Part shown: piece by piece, positions 47,886 through 58,321 of the stretch | Numbering within the stretch: position 1 is the stretch's first letter | How the letters are laid out: every line of letters starts with the position of its first letter | NCBI GenBank assembly: GCA_001295865.1 | Contig: LJHW01000015.1 | Span: 1 to 64,000 of the forward strand | Length of the DNA stretch: 64,000 nt | Direction: 5' to 3' | Origin: a beta proteobacterium AAP65 | Lineage (GTDB): Bacteria; Pseudomonadota; Gammaproteobacteria; Burkholderiales; Burkholderiaceae_C | The notes under the pieces: model-generated | The model's input: the letters and a program-made list of their open reading frames with translations, nothing else | Told to the model about the DNA's origin: nothing | The model's database searches: none | Position numbers and translations under genes: made by a program

Positions 47886-50800
47886 ATGAAACGCATGCTG
47901 ATCAACGCCACGCAGCCGGAAGAGCGGCGCCTGGCCATCGTCGACGGGCAAAAACTGCTCGACTTCGAAACCGAAATCGAAGGGCGCGAACAGCGCAAGG
48001 GCAACATCTACAAGGCGGTCATCACCCGCGTGGAGCCCAGCCTGGAAGCCTGCTTCGTCGACTACGGCGAAGACCGCCACGGCTTCCTGCCCTTCAAGGA
48101 AATCAGCCGCAACTACTTCCGCGACGGCGCCGACGTCAAGAACGCGCGCATCCAGGACGCGGTGAAGGAAGGCGACAGCCTGCTCGTGCAGGTGGAAAAA
48201 GAAGAGCGCGGCAACAAAGGCGCCGCACTCACCACCTTCGTCAGCCTGGCGGGCCGCTACCTGGTGCTGATGCCCAACAACCCGCGCGGTGGTGGCGTCA
48301 GCCGCCGCATCGAGGGCGAGCAGCGTGAAGAGCTGAAGGAAAACCTCGACCAGCTCGACTACCCCAAGGGCATGAGCCTGATCGCGCGCACCGCCGGCAT
48401 CGGCCGCAGCGCCGAAGAGCTGCAGTGGGACCTGAACTACATGCTCAAGCTCTGGGACGCCATCGACGGCGCTTCCAAGGGCGGCAAGGGCGCCTACCTG
48501 ATCTACCAGGAGAGCAGCCTCGTCATCCGTGCCATCCGCGACTACTTCACAGCGGACATCGGCGAGATCCTGATCGACACCGACGACATCTACGACCAGG
48601 CGCTGCAGTTCATGACGCACGTGATGCCCGAAACGGCACACCGCGTGAAGCGCTACCGCGATGACGCGGCCCTGTTCAGCCGCTTCCAGATCGAGCACCA
48701 GATCGAGACGGCCTTCAGCCGCACGGTGAACCTGCCCTCGGGCGGCGCCATCGTCATCGACCACACCGAAGCGCTGGTCAGCGTGGACGTGAACAGCGCG
48801 CGCGCCACGCGCGGCAGCGACATCGAGGAAACCGCCACGCGCACCAACCTGGAGGCCGCGGATGAAGTGGCGCGCCAGATGCGCCTGCGCGACCTGGGCG
48901 GGCTCATCGTCGTCGACTTCATCGACATGGAAGAGAGCAAGAACCGCCGCGAGGTCGAACAGCGCCTGCGCGACGCGCTGCGCTCCGACCGTGCCCGCGT
49001 GCAGTTCAGCAGCATCAGCAAGTTCGGCCTGCTCGAACTCAGCCGCCAGCGCCTGCGCCCGGCGCTGAGCGAGGGCAACCACATCACCTGCCCGCGCTGC
49101 AACGGCACCGGCCACATCCGTGACACCGAGAGCTCGGCGCTGCAGATCCTGCGCATCATTCAAGAAGAAGCGCTGAAGGAAAACACCGCCGCCGTGCACG
49201 TGCAGGTGCCGGTGGAAGTGACCAGCTTCCTGCTCAACGAGAAGCGCAGCGAGATCACCAAGATCGAACTGAAGCAGCGCGTGACCGTGCTGCTGGTGCC
49301 CAACAAGCACCTGGAGACGCCGAACTACAAGCTCGAGCGCCTGCGCCACGACGACCCGCGCCTGGAAGGGCTGCAGGCCAGCTACACGATGATCGAAGAG
49401 CCGAGCGACGAGGTCGGCATCACGCGCCGGCGCAGCTCTGAAGACCGGGCCAAGCCCAAGCAGGAACCGCTGATCAAGGGCGTGCTGCCCGACCAGCCGG
49501 CCCCGCCCGCACCGCCCCCCGCGCCCGTGCCTGCACCGGCTCCGGTGGCTGCGCCCGTGGCCGCCCCCGTGGTGGCCGCGCCCGCCCCGGCGCCGGCCGC
49601 CGGCGGTGGTTTCTTCGCTTGGGTGGGCCGCCTCTTCGGCGGCAGCCCGGCACCGGCCGCAGCGCCGGCCCCCGTGGCTGCACCGGTGGTGACCCCCGCT
49701 GCTGCGCCGGCGCCCGAGAAGCGCGAAGGTGGCCGCGATGGCCGCCGGGGCGAACGTGGTGGCCGCGGTGGTGAGCGCAACGAGCGCCAGGCCGAGCGTG
49801 GCGGCGAACGCGGGGGTGAACGCGGCGGCCGCGGCCAGCGCGAGCGCAACGAGCGCGACGGTGGCCGCCGTGAAGGTCGTGAGGGCCGTGAAGGCCGCGA
49901 CAACCGCACACCCCGCCCCGAAGCCCTGGCCGCCGAAGGCAGCGCCACACCGGCGCGCGAAGAACGCGCACCGCGCGGCGAGCGCGGTGAACGCGGTGAG
50001 CGGGGTGAGCGCAACGGCGAGCGCCGCGGCCCGCGCCCCGAGCGCAACACAGCGGCCGTGGCCGCTGACGAGGCCTTGCTGGCCGCCGTGGCGGCCACGC
50101 CGGCCGCTGGCGCCGAAGCACTGCCCGGCGCTGAAGGCGCTGCGGCGGCCGAAGGCGAACGGGAGGGTGGCCGTCGCCGCCGCCGCCGTGGTGGCCGCGA
50201 CCGTGACGGCCGCGCCGAGAACGGCGCCGACGCCAGCACCGAAGGCAGCAACGAAGAAGGCAGCAGCGCCCCGGTGAACGGCGCTGCGCCGGCCGAGGGC
50301 GAGCCAAGCGCAAGCGCTGTGGCCGAAGCCGGTACCGAAGGCGCCCCGTCGGCCGAAGACGGTGGCGACAACGGTGAACGCGGTGAACGCAGCCGCCGCC
50401 GCCGTGGTGGCCGCGGCCGCGACCGCCAGCGTGAAGCTGGCAACGGTGCCGAAGGCGCCGTGCGCGAAGACGGCGAGTTCGAACCCGCTGCCGCGGCGCT
50501 GATGCCGGCGATGCACGACGATGGCGAAGCCGCCCCGGCCGAAACCCCGGCAGCGCCGCAGGCCGAGGCCCCGGTGGCTGCCGAAGCGGCCCCAGCGCAG
50601 CACGCCAGCACCCCAGCGCCCGCGGCCGTTGCGCCGGCGCCCGTGCCCGTGCCTGTGCAGCCCTTCGTGCTGCCGCTGGCCGACCTGCAAGCCCTGGCCG
50701 AACAAGCCGGCCTGCAATGGGTGGGCAGCGACGCCGACAAGGTGGCCGCCGCCCAGGCCGCCATCGCTGCCGAGCCGAAACCCATCCACGTGCCGCGCGA

Positions 50801-50906
50801 ACCCAAGCCGCCGGTGGTGCTGGACGAAGGCCCGCTGGTGCTGGTGGAGACCCGCAAAGACCTCTCGCAGCTCAAGCTGCCGTTCGACCAGCAGCAGGCA
50901 GGCTGA
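47886..50906 (+). CDS. rne: Ribonuclease E
   Basis: Endoribonuclease and degradosome scaffold of 1006 residues. The catalytic part begins with the S1 domain (about 36-120), continues through the [19 protein letters not shown] region (near 303) and the zinc-link CPRCNGTGH (Cys near 402 and 405). From about residue 540 the protein is low-complexity, with Ala/Pro-rich and Arg/Glu/Gly-rich tracts, typical of disordered RNA- and partner-binding regions. AGGAG precedes the ATG by 5-7 bases. The start lies after a long leader that may mediate autoregulation. An intrinsic terminator follows. Confidence 0.96.
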   Translation: MKRMLINATQPEERRLAIVDGQKLLDFETEIEGREQRKGNIYKAVITRVEPSLEACFVDYGEDRHGFLPFKEISRNYFRDGADVKNARIQDAVKEGDSLLVQVEKEERGNKGAALTTFVSLAGRYLVLMPNNPRGGGVSRRIEGEQREELKENLDQLDYPKGMSLIARTAGIGRSAEELQWDLNYMLKLWDAIDGASKGGKGAYLIYQESSLVIRAIRDYFTADIGEILIDTDDIYDQALQFMTHVMPETAHRVKRYRDDAALFSRFQIEHQIETAFSRTVNLPSGGAIVIDHTEALVSVDVNSARATRGSDIEETATRTNLEAADEVARQMRLRDLGGLIVVDFIDMEESKNRREVEQRLRDALRSDRARVQFSSISKFGLLELSRQRLRPALSEGNHITCPRCNGTGHIRDTESSALQILRIIQEEALKENTAAVHVQVPVEVTSFLLNEKRSEITKIELKQRVTVLLVPNKHLETPNYKLERLRHDDPRLEGLQASYTMIEEPSDEVGITRRRSSEDRAKPKQEPLIKGVLPDQPAPPAPPPAPVPAPAPVAAPVAAPVVAAPAPAPAAGGGFFAWVGRLFGGSPAPAAAPAPVAAPVVTPAAAPAPEKREGGRDGRRGERGGRGGERNERQAERGGERGGERGGRGQRERNERDGGRREGREGREGRDNRTPRPEALAAEGSATPAREERAPRGERGERGERGERNGERRGPRPERNTAAVAADEALLAAVAATPAAGAEALPGAEGAAAAEGEREGGRRRRRRGGRDRDGRAENGADASTEGSNEEGSSAPVNGAAPAEGEPSASAVAEAGTEGAPSAEDGGDNGERGERSRRRRGGRGRDRQREAGNGAEGAVREDGEFEPAAAALMPAMHDDGEAAPAETPAAPQAEAPVAAEAAPAQHASTPAPAAVAPAPVPVPVQPFVLPLADLQALAEQAGLQWVGSDADKVAAAQAAIAAEPKPIHVPREPKPPVVLDEGPLVLVETRKDLSQLKLPFDQQQAG

Positions 50907-50921
50907 AGCCGGCCCGCGAGC

Positions 50922-50960
50922 CCAAGAAAAAGTCCCGCCTCGGCGGGACTTTTTTCTTGG
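50922..50960. terminator. Bidirectional terminator between rne and the sucrose operon
   Basis: CCAAGAAAAAGTCCCGCC, a two-base loop and its complement ending in TTTTTTCTTGG form a strong hairpin with T-runs on both strands. It lies between two convergent stop codons and can end both transcripts. Confidence 0.93.
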
Positions 50961-50981
50961 GGCGCCTGGCTGCAGCCGGGC

Positions 50982-52460
50982 TCAGAGCTGCAGTTCGGCC
51001 GCGCTGCCGCCAGCGCCGCTGTGCAGCACGCGGCCAGTGCCTGCGCGCAGATCGGCCTGCAGTTCGGCGTAGGCCGCGCCTTGCTGCCAGCGCATCACGA
51101 GCTGGCTGTCGGGCGCTTCAACAAGCTGGAAACTGCCGCCGAAGGCCGGGTGTTCGTTGCGCAGGCGGATCAGCGCCAGCAGCCGCGCCACCACCGGCCG
51201 CTGCAGCGCGCTGGTGATCTCCGCCGGCGTGTAGTGGTGGCGGTTGATGTCACGCCCCACACCCGTTTTCTCCAGCAGCGCCAGATCGTTCTCGCCCGCG
51301 AGCAGGCCCACGTAGTAGATCTGCGGCACGCCGGGCATGAAAAACTGGATCGCACGCGCCACCAGGTAGGCCGCATCGTTGCGACCCAGCGCGTCGTAGA
51401 AGGTGCAGTTGACCTGGTAGAGGTCGAGGTTGCTGGCCGCAGCGCCGGTGGCGCGGCGGCTGCTGCCACCGCTGTTGTCGTGGATGCGCTCCACCAGCGC
51501 GTCCAGCTCGGCCGGCGGCACCAGGCCCGGGCGGCCTTCGCGGTCGGTGGCGTCGGCGCCGATGTCGATGATGCCGATGCCGTCGTGCGTGTCCAGCACC
51601 GTCAGCGCGTTGTTCGGGCGCACCGCGATCCAGCGCTTCAGCGGCGCGGCCGTGCCGTTGAACAGCGCGTGCAGCACCAGCGGCGGCAGCGCGAAGTCGT
51701 AGACCCAGTCGACCTGGCGTGCGATCTCCACCTGGCGCTGGTAGTAGCTGTGGATCTCCACCAGCACTTCGATGCCCAGCGCCTTCGCTTGCGCGGCGAA
51801 CGAGGCGATGAAATCGAAGGTCTCGGGCAGCATGAAACAGCTGGTGCCGGGCTTCTTGATGGCGTAGCCCACCGCATCCAGCCGCACCATGCCGATGCCG
51901 TTGCTGGCAAAGGTCTGCAAGATGCCTTGCAGGTAGGCCGCACCCTGCGGGTGCTGCACGTTGATGTCGAGCTGGCTGGGCGTGAAGGTGGTCCACAGCA
52001 GGCGCTTGTTGCCGTTGGCCAGCGGCACCACGGTGCAGGGCATGCCCGGGCGCGGGCGGTAGATGGCCAGCAGGTCGGCTTCGGTGGCGCCGTTCGGGAA
52101 CACGTCGTCCAGGCCCAGGAAGAGCCCGGCGTAAGGCGAGGCGCTGCCGCGCTGCGCGTAATCCAGGAACTGCGGCGACTGGCTCGACATGTGGTTGACG
52201 ATGACATCGCCCATCACGTCCACGTGCTGCGTCAGCGCACGCACATCGGGCCAGGCGCCCAGGCGCGGGTCGACCAGGGTGTGGTCGATGGGGTCGAAGC
52301 CCGCATCGGCGCCGTCGATGGGATGGAAAAACGGCAGCAGGTGCACGCCGCCGAACAGGCCGGCCAGCGCGCCGCCGGGCGCCAGCAGGGCCTGCAGGGC
52401 CTGCAGATCGCCGCCGCCCAGGCGGTCGACGTAGGTGATGAGCTGGACCTGGTTCTTCAT
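50982..52460 (-). CDS. Sucrose phosphorylase (GH13)
   Basis: Cleaves sucrose with phosphate to alpha-D-glucose 1-phosphate and fructose. The 492-residue protein has the GH13 catalytic residues in place: D195 (MVRLDAVGYA), E235 (VLVEIHSYY) and D290 (LTVLDTHDGIG), and the family start QLITYVDR. Some related enzymes prefer glucosylglycerate or sucrose 6-phosphate, but the fructokinase and sugar permease next to it favour sucrose. The start at 52460 overlaps the permease stop by four bases. It is the last gene of the operon. Confidence 0.9.
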   Translation of the reverse strand: MKNQVQLITYVDRLGGGDLQALQALLAPGGALAGLFGGVHLLPFFHPIDGADAGFDPIDHTLVDPRLGAWPDVRALTQHVDVMGDVIVNHMSSQSPQFLDYAQRGSASPYAGLFLGLDDVFPNGATEADLLAIYRPRPGMPCTVVPLANGNKRLLWTTFTPSQLDINVQHPQGAAYLQGILQTFASNGIGMVRLDAVGYAIKKPGTSCFMLPETFDFIASFAAQAKALGIEVLVEIHSYYQRQVEIARQVDWVYDFALPPLVLHALFNGTAAPLKRWIAVRPNNALTVLDTHDGIGIIDIGADATDREGRPGLVPPAELDALVERIHDNSGGSSRRATGAAASNLDLYQVNCTFYDALGRNDAAYLVARAIQFFMPGVPQIYYVGLLAGENDLALLEKTGVGRDINRHHYTPAEITSALQRPVVARLLALIRLRNEHPAFGGSFQLVEAPDSQLVMRWQQGAAYAELQADLRAGTGRVLHSGAGGSAAELQL

Positions 52461-53794
52461 GCGGGGTTCTTGTCGATGCGCGCCACAGGGGCCGCAGGCG
52501 TGGTCTTCACGAAAAGCACGGCCACGGCGGCGCAGGCCAGCAGCGTGCCGGCCAGGCGGATGACGTTGTCGGGTTGCCCGCCGAGCACGCTGTCGTAGTA
52601 CAGCGGCAGCGTCAGCATCTGGATGAGCATCGGGATCACGATGAACATGTTGAAGATGCCCATGTAGACGCCCGCGCGCTCCGGCGGAATGCTGCCGGCC
52701 AGCATCACGTAGGGGTTGCCCATGATGCTGGCCCAGGCCAGGCCGATGCCCACCATGGGCAGAAAGAGCCAGGCCTGGTCGGTGATGTTCGGCAGCGCCC
52801 ACATGCCGGCCGCCGCCGCCAGCAGGCAGAAGGCGTGCACGGCCTTGGGCCCGAGCTTGCGCACGAAGGGCACCATCGCAAAGGCGGCGATGAAGGCGAC
52901 GAAGTTGTAGAAGCCGCCGATCTGGCCGTTGAGCAGGCTGGCATCGCGAAAGCCCGCCGATTTGGCATCGCTGGTGTCGAACACCGTCTTGGCCAGGCTG
53001 GGCACGATGTAGATCCAGTAGCACATCATTCCGTACCACTGGAAGAGCTTCATCCACCACAGCTGGCGCATGGTGGGGGGCATGTCCTGGATGGCCTGCC
53101 AGATCTCGCGCAGCGTGGCGCCCATGCCGCGCGGCTGGGCGCGGATGTGCGCCAGCTCATCGGGCGTGAGCGGCAGCTCGGGCACCTTGCGGATGCTCCA
53201 CCACACGGTGGTGAAGGACAGCAGCGCACCGATGATGAAAGCCGCCAGCGTGACCTGCGGGATGTGGTTGTCGCCCACCGCATCCTTGTTCATGCCCATC
53301 CACACGAGCAGGCTGGGCGCCAGGTAGGCCAGGGTCTGCGCCAGGCCCGTGAAGGCGCTTTGCGTGAGGAAGCCCAGCGAGTGCTGGTCGCGATTCAAAC
53401 GGTCGCTGACGTAGGCGCGGTAGGGCTCCATCGTCGTGTTGTTGGCCGCGTCCAGGATCCACAGCAGCCCGGCCGCGAACCACAGCGTGGGGCTGAAGGG
53501 CATGATCAACAGGCCCAGGCTGCACAGGATGGCGCCAATCAGGAAATACGGCGTTCTGCGGCCCCAGCGGCTGGCGGTGCGGTCGCTCATCGCGCCGATC
53601 AGCGGCTGCACCAGCAGGCCCGTCATGGGGCCGGCGAGCCACAGCAGCGGCAGGTCCTTGCCCTCGGCGCCCAGGTAGGCGTAGATCGGGCTCATGTTGG
53701 CCTGCTGCAGCCCGAAGCTGAACTGGATGCCAAAGAAGCCGAAGTTCATGTTCACGATCTGCCAGAAGGACAGTCGTGGCTTGAAAGAGGTCAT
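52457..53794 (-). CDS. MFS sugar transporter (sucrose/H+ symporter-like)
   Basis: Inner-membrane 12-helix transporter of 445 residues. [17 protein letters not shown] is a sugar-symporter type loop (GPH/SLC45-like), and the family-typical [21 protein letters not shown] opens the first helix. In this context it imports sucrose for the phosphorylase encoded immediately downstream. It begins 17 bases after the fructokinase stop. Confidence 0.88.
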   Translation of the reverse strand: MTSFKPRLSFWQIVNMNFGFFGIQFSFGLQQANMSPIYAYLGAEGKDLPLLWLAGPMTGLLVQPLIGAMSDRTASRWGRRTPYFLIGAILCSLGLLIMPFSPTLWFAAGLLWILDAANNTTMEPYRAYVSDRLNRDQHSLGFLTQSAFTGLAQTLAYLAPSLLVWMGMNKDAVGDNHIPQVTLAAFIIGALLSFTTVWWSIRKVPELPLTPDELAHIRAQPRGMGATLREIWQAIQDMPPTMRQLWWMKLFQWYGMMCYWIYIVPSLAKTVFDTSDAKSAGFRDASLLNGQIGGFYNFVAFIAAFAMVPFVRKLGPKAVHAFCLLAAAAGMWALPNITDQAWLFLPMVGIGLAWASIMGNPYVMLAGSIPPERAGVYMGIFNMFIVIPMLIQMLTLPLYYDSVLGGQPDNVIRLAGTLLACAAVAVLFVKTTPAAPVARIDKNPA

Positions 53795-53811
53795 GGGCGG
53801 CCTGTGGGGTG

Positions 53812-54765
53812 TCAGAGGGTGGGCCCGGCCGCTGGCGGGCCGAAGCCCAGGGCCAGCCGGAGTTCTTGCACGCGCGCCAGCGAAGCCGGCAGCGCGCCGC
53901 GCCAGGTGCACACGGCGGCGGCCAGGCGGTTGGCCGCCTGCAGGCTGGCCTGCAGTGGCCAGCCGTGGGCCTGGCCGGCCAGCACGGCGGCGGTGAAGGC
54001 GTCGCCGGCACCCACGGTGTCTTGCAGTTGCACCAGCGCTTCGGCAGCGCCTTCGGCATCGATGCGGCCTGCGCCATCGGCCGTGAACCAGCCCTGGGCA
54101 CCGCGTGTCACCACCCAGCGCTGCACGCCGAAACGCTGCGACAGGCCTTGCAGCGAACCGCTGCCGAACCAGCCGTGCAGACGCTGCAGTTCTTCGTCGT
54201 TGACCTTCACCCAATCGGCCAGGTGCAAGGCTTCTTCGGCCAGGGCCGGCAGGCCAGGCACCTCGCGAAGGTTCAGGTCGAGCACACGCAGCGCCGGCGT
54301 GGCGGCCAGGCAGCGCGTGAGCGCCGCGCGCGAAACCGCGTGGCGCAGCGCCAGGCTGCCGTAGCAGACCAGGCGCGGCGCATGGGCCTGCAGCAGCGGC
54401 AGCGCAGCCTCGGCGTCGATGTGGTCCCAGGCGCTCTCGGCCGCGATCTCGAAGCGGTGGCCCTGCTGCGGGTCGGCCGCAGGCAGCACCTGCACCAGGC
54501 CCGTGGGCTGCAGCTCGTCGGCCTGCACACCGCGCAGTGGCAGGCCCAGCAGCGCCATCTCGGCACGCAGGGCCTGGGCCGCGGCGTCGAGCCCCAGCCG
54601 GGTGATGAAGAGCGTGGGCACGCCGAAGGCCGAGAGCCAGCGCGCCACGTTGAAGGGCGCGCCGCCCGGCACCTGGCTGCCGTCGGGGTAGGCGTCAACC
54701 AGCGCTTCGCCCAGCACCGCCACGCTGGCGGCGCTGCTGCGGGCGGCAGCGGCGGGCTCGGTCAT
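53812..54765 (-). CDS. PfkB-family sugar kinase, probable fructokinase
   Basis: Phosphorylates fructose released by sucrose phosphorylase. The 317-residue protein has the ribokinase-like N-terminus (GEALVDAYPDGSQVPGGAPFNVA) and the PfkB signature DTVGAGDAFTAAVLAG near the C-terminus with the catalytic Asp. Fructose is inferred from the locus. It starts 5 bases after the TonB receptor stop. Confidence 0.88.
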   Translation of the reverse strand: MTEPAAAARSSAASVAVLGEALVDAYPDGSQVPGGAPFNVARWLSAFGVPTLFITRLGLDAAAQALRAEMALLGLPLRGVQADELQPTGLVQVLPAADPQQGHRFEIAAESAWDHIDAEAALPLLQAHAPRLVCYGSLALRHAVSRAALTRCLAATPALRVLDLNLREVPGLPALAEEALHLADWVKVNDEELQRLHGWFGSGSLQGLSQRFGVQRWVVTRGAQGWFTADGAGRIDAEGAAEALVQLQDTVGAGDAFTAAVLAGQAHGWPLQASLQAANRLAAAVCTWRGALPASLARVQELRLALGFGPPAAGPTL

Positions 54766-54770
54766 CACGC

Positions 54771-57104
54771 TCAGAAGTTGTACTTCACGCTGAGCTTGGC
54801 GGTACGCCCGTTGATCGAGCGTGCTGCACCGCGGCCGTCGTTGCTTTCGGTGTAGCCGATGGCGTTGAACAGGTTGTTCACCGACAGCGAGACCGTGGCC
54901 TCTTGCGTGAGGTTGTAGCTCGCGAAGGCATTCACCGCCACGAAGGCCGGCAGCGTGATCGTCACCGGGCCGGTCGGGCCGTCGTCCTTGGAGGCCGTGG
55001 TGCCCACGATGCTGGCCCCCACCAGCGCCTCGCCCAGGCTCACGCTGGGCGTGAGCTGGTAGACGAGCTTGGCCTGGCGCTTGGGCGCCTTGCCCACCAG
55101 GGCCGGGTTGCTGCTGCGCGAGACCTCGGCGTCGGTGTAGGTGGCGCCGGCCTGCAGGCTGAAGATGCCGGCGCGCACGGCGGCTTCGAGTTCGATGCCC
55201 TTGGCCTTGAACTGGTTCGCGGTCACGCGCACCGGGTTGGTGGTGGGGTCGACGTTGATTTCGTCGGTCTTGGCGATGAACACCGTGGCGAAGACGCTGG
55301 TGCCGCCGCTGCGCCACTTCACGCCACCTTCGAGCTGCTTCACCTCGTTGACCGGGATGCGCGAGCTGCTGCCGTTGACCAGCGCCGGCGGGTTGAAGAA
55401 GGTGATGCGGTCGGCGTTGTAGGCTGCGCCCTTGCTGGTGCGCGCGAACAGCGCCACGTCACGGTTCAGCTGGTAGTTCGCGCCCAGCGAGTAGGCGGTG
55501 TTGCTGAAGCTGTAGTTGATGCGGTTGGGCGCGGCCAGGTTGTAGCTGAGGCCGGCATTGCTCTGCCAGTAGTTGCCGCTGGCGCTGTTGCTGTCGCGGC
55601 GCAGGCTGGCGTCCATGGTCAGCGGGCCGGCTTCATAACCCAGCAGCACGTAGGGCGCGTTGGTCTTGTACTTCGAGGCCTGGGTGTTGGAGCAGCAGCC
55701 GCCGAAGCCCGGCGAGCCGTTCACCACGCCCGGCACGTTCAGCAGCCGCGCGCCATCACCCTGGGCCGTGAGCGAGTACTGGTTGAAGTTCCACGTCAGG
55801 TCGAGCTGCTGCTGCGAGGTGTAGAAGCCGCCGGTGGCGGTGAGCTTGTGGCCCGCGCCCAGGGCGAAGGCCTTGCTCACCTTGAAGTCGTTGGCCAGCA
55901 GGCCGACGTCGTCGACCTTGGTGTTGAAGATGACGGCCGTGAACTGGTCGCCCGTGTAGGCGCCCCCGCCCACCAGCGTGGTGCCGGCCGGCGCCGCGGT
56001 GACATCGGTGCCCGGGAACACCCCGATGAAGCGGCCGCTGTTCTTAGACCAGCGGAAGTTGTTCTGGAAACGCAGCCCGGCGGCCGTGAGGTCGAGCTCG
56101 GCGCCCAGCGCGTCGCTCTTGGCGCTGAGGCCTTCGCGGATGTTGCTGGTGCCACGCGCGTTGTTGCCCAGCAGCGTGTTGTCCAGCGGCCAGTTGGCGT
56201 TGTAGAAGGCCGTGGTGCGCGGGTCGAGGCCGGCGATCTCTTCGATCTTGCCGCCGTTGTAGCGCACCGGCGTGGGCATGAAGGTGGGCGTGCGGTCGTT
56301 CAGGTGCTTGAAGCTGACGCGGATGAAACCGTTGTCGAACTCCTGCGTGAGGTTGCCGCGGATCTGGCCGCCCTGCGCGGTGCCGTCGGCCCCATCACGG
56401 CCGCCATCGCCCTTGCGGTAGAAGCCGCCCACCCAGTAACGCGTCTTCGGTGCCAGGCGGCCGCCGTAGCCGGCGTCGATGCGCTTTTCGTCGTAACCCA
56501 GGCCCAGGCTCAGCGCGACGCTGCCGCCTTCCACGTCGCCGGTCTTCTGGATGAAGTTGATGATGCCGCCGGGCGCACCCGTGGCCAGCGTGGAGGCCGA
56601 GCCGCCGCGCAGCACTTCCAGACGGTCGAGGCTGCTGTCCACACGCAGCCAGGTGTCGGGCGTGGCGAAGGCGATGTCGCCGAACTGCAGCACCGGCAGG
56701 CCGTCTTCCTGGAACTGGATGTAGCGCGCGCCACCGGCCGAGATGGGGATGCCGCGCACGCCGATGTTGGCGTTGCTCTCGCCGCCGCTGCTCTCGCTGC
56801 GCAGGCCGGGCACCGAACGCAGCACCTCGGTGGCGCTGGTGGCGGTGTTGGTGACGAGGCTGTCGCCCTCCAGCGAGCTGACCGAGACACTAGAGCGCAT
56901 CTTGCTCGTGGTGCCGGTGGAGCCGGTGACGACGATGCGGTCGAGCTTCAGGCCGTCTTGTGCGGCGGCCGGGGCGGCCGCTGCAGGCGCGGCGGCCTGC
57001 GTCTGCGCCTGCGCCGCAGGCAGGCCCAGGAAGGCCAGCGCCAGCGCGGCAGCCAGGGGGTGGGGGCGCGAAGGCCGGCGGTTCAGGGCGGTGCGAGCGG
57101 GCAT
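54771..57104 (-). CDS. TonB-dependent receptor of the sucrose locus
   Basis: Outer-membrane receptor of 777 residues: signal peptide (to about 33), an Ala/Gln-rich linker, a TonB-box-like IVVTGST segment (57-63), a plug domain (about 70-180) and a barrel ending in KYNF. First gene of the sucrose operon, preceded by two LacI-type palindromes, so it is probably induced by the sugar and imports sucrose or an oligosaccharide. GGAG lies 8 bases before the ATG. Confidence 0.9.
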   Translation of the reverse strand: MPARTALNRRPSRPHPLAAALALAFLGLPAAQAQTQAAAPAAAAPAAAQDGLKLDRIVVTGSTGTTSKMRSSVSVSSLEGDSLVTNTATSATEVLRSVPGLRSESSGGESNANIGVRGIPISAGGARYIQFQEDGLPVLQFGDIAFATPDTWLRVDSSLDRLEVLRGGSASTLATGAPGGIINFIQKTGDVEGGSVALSLGLGYDEKRIDAGYGGRLAPKTRYWVGGFYRKGDGGRDGADGTAQGGQIRGNLTQEFDNGFIRVSFKHLNDRTPTFMPTPVRYNGGKIEEIAGLDPRTTAFYNANWPLDNTLLGNNARGTSNIREGLSAKSDALGAELDLTAAGLRFQNNFRWSKNSGRFIGVFPGTDVTAAPAGTTLVGGGAYTGDQFTAVIFNTKVDDVGLLANDFKVSKAFALGAGHKLTATGGFYTSQQQLDLTWNFNQYSLTAQGDGARLLNVPGVVNGSPGFGGCCSNTQASKYKTNAPYVLLGYEAGPLTMDASLRRDSNSASGNYWQSNAGLSYNLAAPNRINYSFSNTAYSLGANYQLNRDVALFARTSKGAAYNADRITFFNPPALVNGSSSRIPVNEVKQLEGGVKWRSGGTSVFATVFIAKTDEINVDPTTNPVRVTANQFKAKGIELEAAVRAGIFSLQAGATYTDAEVSRSSNPALVGKAPKRQAKLVYQLTPSVSLGEALVGASIVGTTASKDDGPTGPVTITLPAFVAVNAFASYNLTQEATVSLSVNNLFNAIGYTESNDGRGAARSINGRTAKLSVKYNF

Positions 57105-57158
57105 GCGGTGTCTCCGTCAGGTGGTTGTTGTGCCTGTACAGGAGCGATTGGAAGCGCA

Positions 57159-57174
57159 TTGCAATCGATTGCAA
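57159..57174. promoter_or_regulatory. LacI-family operator, primary
   Basis: TTGCAATCGATTGCAA is a perfect 16-base palindrome with the central CG typical of LacI-family sites. It lies 55 bases before the receptor ATG, between the regulator gene and its probable target operon. Confidence 0.85.
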
Positions 57175-57216
57175 ACTAGGGAAAACCAAAACTTCTGATG
57201 CCCTGCACCGCAGAGC

Positions 57217-57232
57217 CTGCAATCGATGGGCA
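57217..57232. promoter_or_regulatory. LacI-family operator, secondary (imperfect)
   Basis: CTGCAATCGATGGGCA matches the primary operator at 12 of 16 positions and is centred 58 bases upstream of it, a spacing that could allow looping or cooperative binding. Confidence 0.55.
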
Positions 57233-57279
57233 AGTGGAGGCGGTGCGGTGCCAGGCCTCGCGGCCCTGCCCGCCCAGCC

Positions 57280-58302
57280 TCAAAGCGCGCTGCCGCGCAG
57301 CACGAGGTGAACCGGCAGCGTGCGCGGCGCGGCGCGTTCGCCGGCCAACAGGCCGAGCAAGGCGTCGACGATTTCCACGCCGGCCAGCGCCACCGGCTGG
57401 TGCACCGTCGTCAACGGCGGGCTGCTGAAGGCGGCCACCGGCATGTCGTCGTAGCCCACCACGGCCACGTCGTGCGGCACGTCGCGGCCCGCGGCCTGCG
57501 CCGCCTGCACCGCCTGCAAGGCCAGCAGGTCGCTGCAGGCCACCACGCCGTCCACCGCAACGCCACTGGCGAAGAGGGTGTCGAGCGCAGCACGTGCGGC
57601 GCCGATCTCGAAAGGCACCGGCAGGTCCAGCTGGGCATCGGGGGCGAGGCCCGCCGCGGCCAGCGCCTGGTGGTGGCCCTGGCGGCGCAGCATCACCTCG
57701 GGCAGGCTGGCGTCGCCGACGAAGGCGATGCGGCGGCGCCCGCCGTCCAGCAGGTGGCGAGTGGCCAGCAGGCCGCCGGCCACGTTGTCGCCGCCCACGC
57801 TGCAGTACAGCTGCTGCGGCAGTTGCCCGCCCCACACCACCAGCGGCACACGGCGCGCGGCCAGTTCGTTGAGCTGGTCGTGGTGGCGCCACTGGCCGAT
57901 GACGACCACGCCGATGGCCTTGCCGGTGTCGTAGAGCGCCGAGGCAGCGTCCAGGCGCTCGGCGTCCACGCGCGAGAGCAGCATGTCGTAGCCGCGGTCG
58001 GTCAGCGCGTCGGCGATGCTGCCGACGATGGAGAGGAAAAACGGGTCGCTGATGTGCTGGCGCGACTGCGCATCGAAGGGCACCACCACCGCGATGGTCT
58101 GGTTCTTCTTCAGGCGCAGGTTCTGCGCGCTGAGGTTGATGCTGTAGTTCAGCGAACGCGCGAGTTCGGCCACCCGCTCGCGCGTGGCGGCGTTGACCAG
58201 CGTGCTGCCGTTCAGCGCCCGCGAAACGGTGGACACCGACACGCCGGCCAGGCGCGCGATGTCGGCCATCTGCAGGCGCTTGGCCTCGGCGTCGGGGTTC
58301 AT
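57280..58302 (-). CDS. LacI family transcriptional regulator of the sucrose locus
   Basis: A 340-residue repressor: HTH (about 11-31, MADIARLAGVSVSTVSRAL), hinge helix, and a periplasmic-binding-protein-like ligand domain. It is followed by the palindromic operators and the sucrose operon, so it probably represses that operon until sugar is present. It begins 19 bases after the nagZ stop on the same strand, so some of its transcription may come from the nagZ operon. Confidence 0.92.
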   Translation of the reverse strand: MNPDAEAKRLQMADIARLAGVSVSTVSRALNGSTLVNAATRERVAELARSLNYSINLSAQNLRLKKNQTIAVVVPFDAQSRQHISDPFFLSIVGSIADALTDRGYDMLLSRVDAERLDAASALYDTGKAIGVVVIGQWRHHDQLNELAARRVPLVVWGGQLPQQLYCSVGGDNVAGGLLATRHLLDGGRRRIAFVGDASLPEVMLRRQGHHQALAAAGLAPDAQLDLPVPFEIGAARAALDTLFASGVAVDGVVACSDLLALQAVQAAQAAGRDVPHDVAVVGYDDMPVAAFSSPPLTTVHQPVALAGVEIVDALLGLLAGERAAPRTLPVHLVLRGSAL

Positions 58303-58321
58303 CGGCTGTGGCCCTGCCGGC

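Noticed and set aside
47766-50789. 1007-residue open frame antisense to rne
   Set aside because: Mirrors the repetitive Ala/Arg coding of the RNase E tail; no motif and no start signal.
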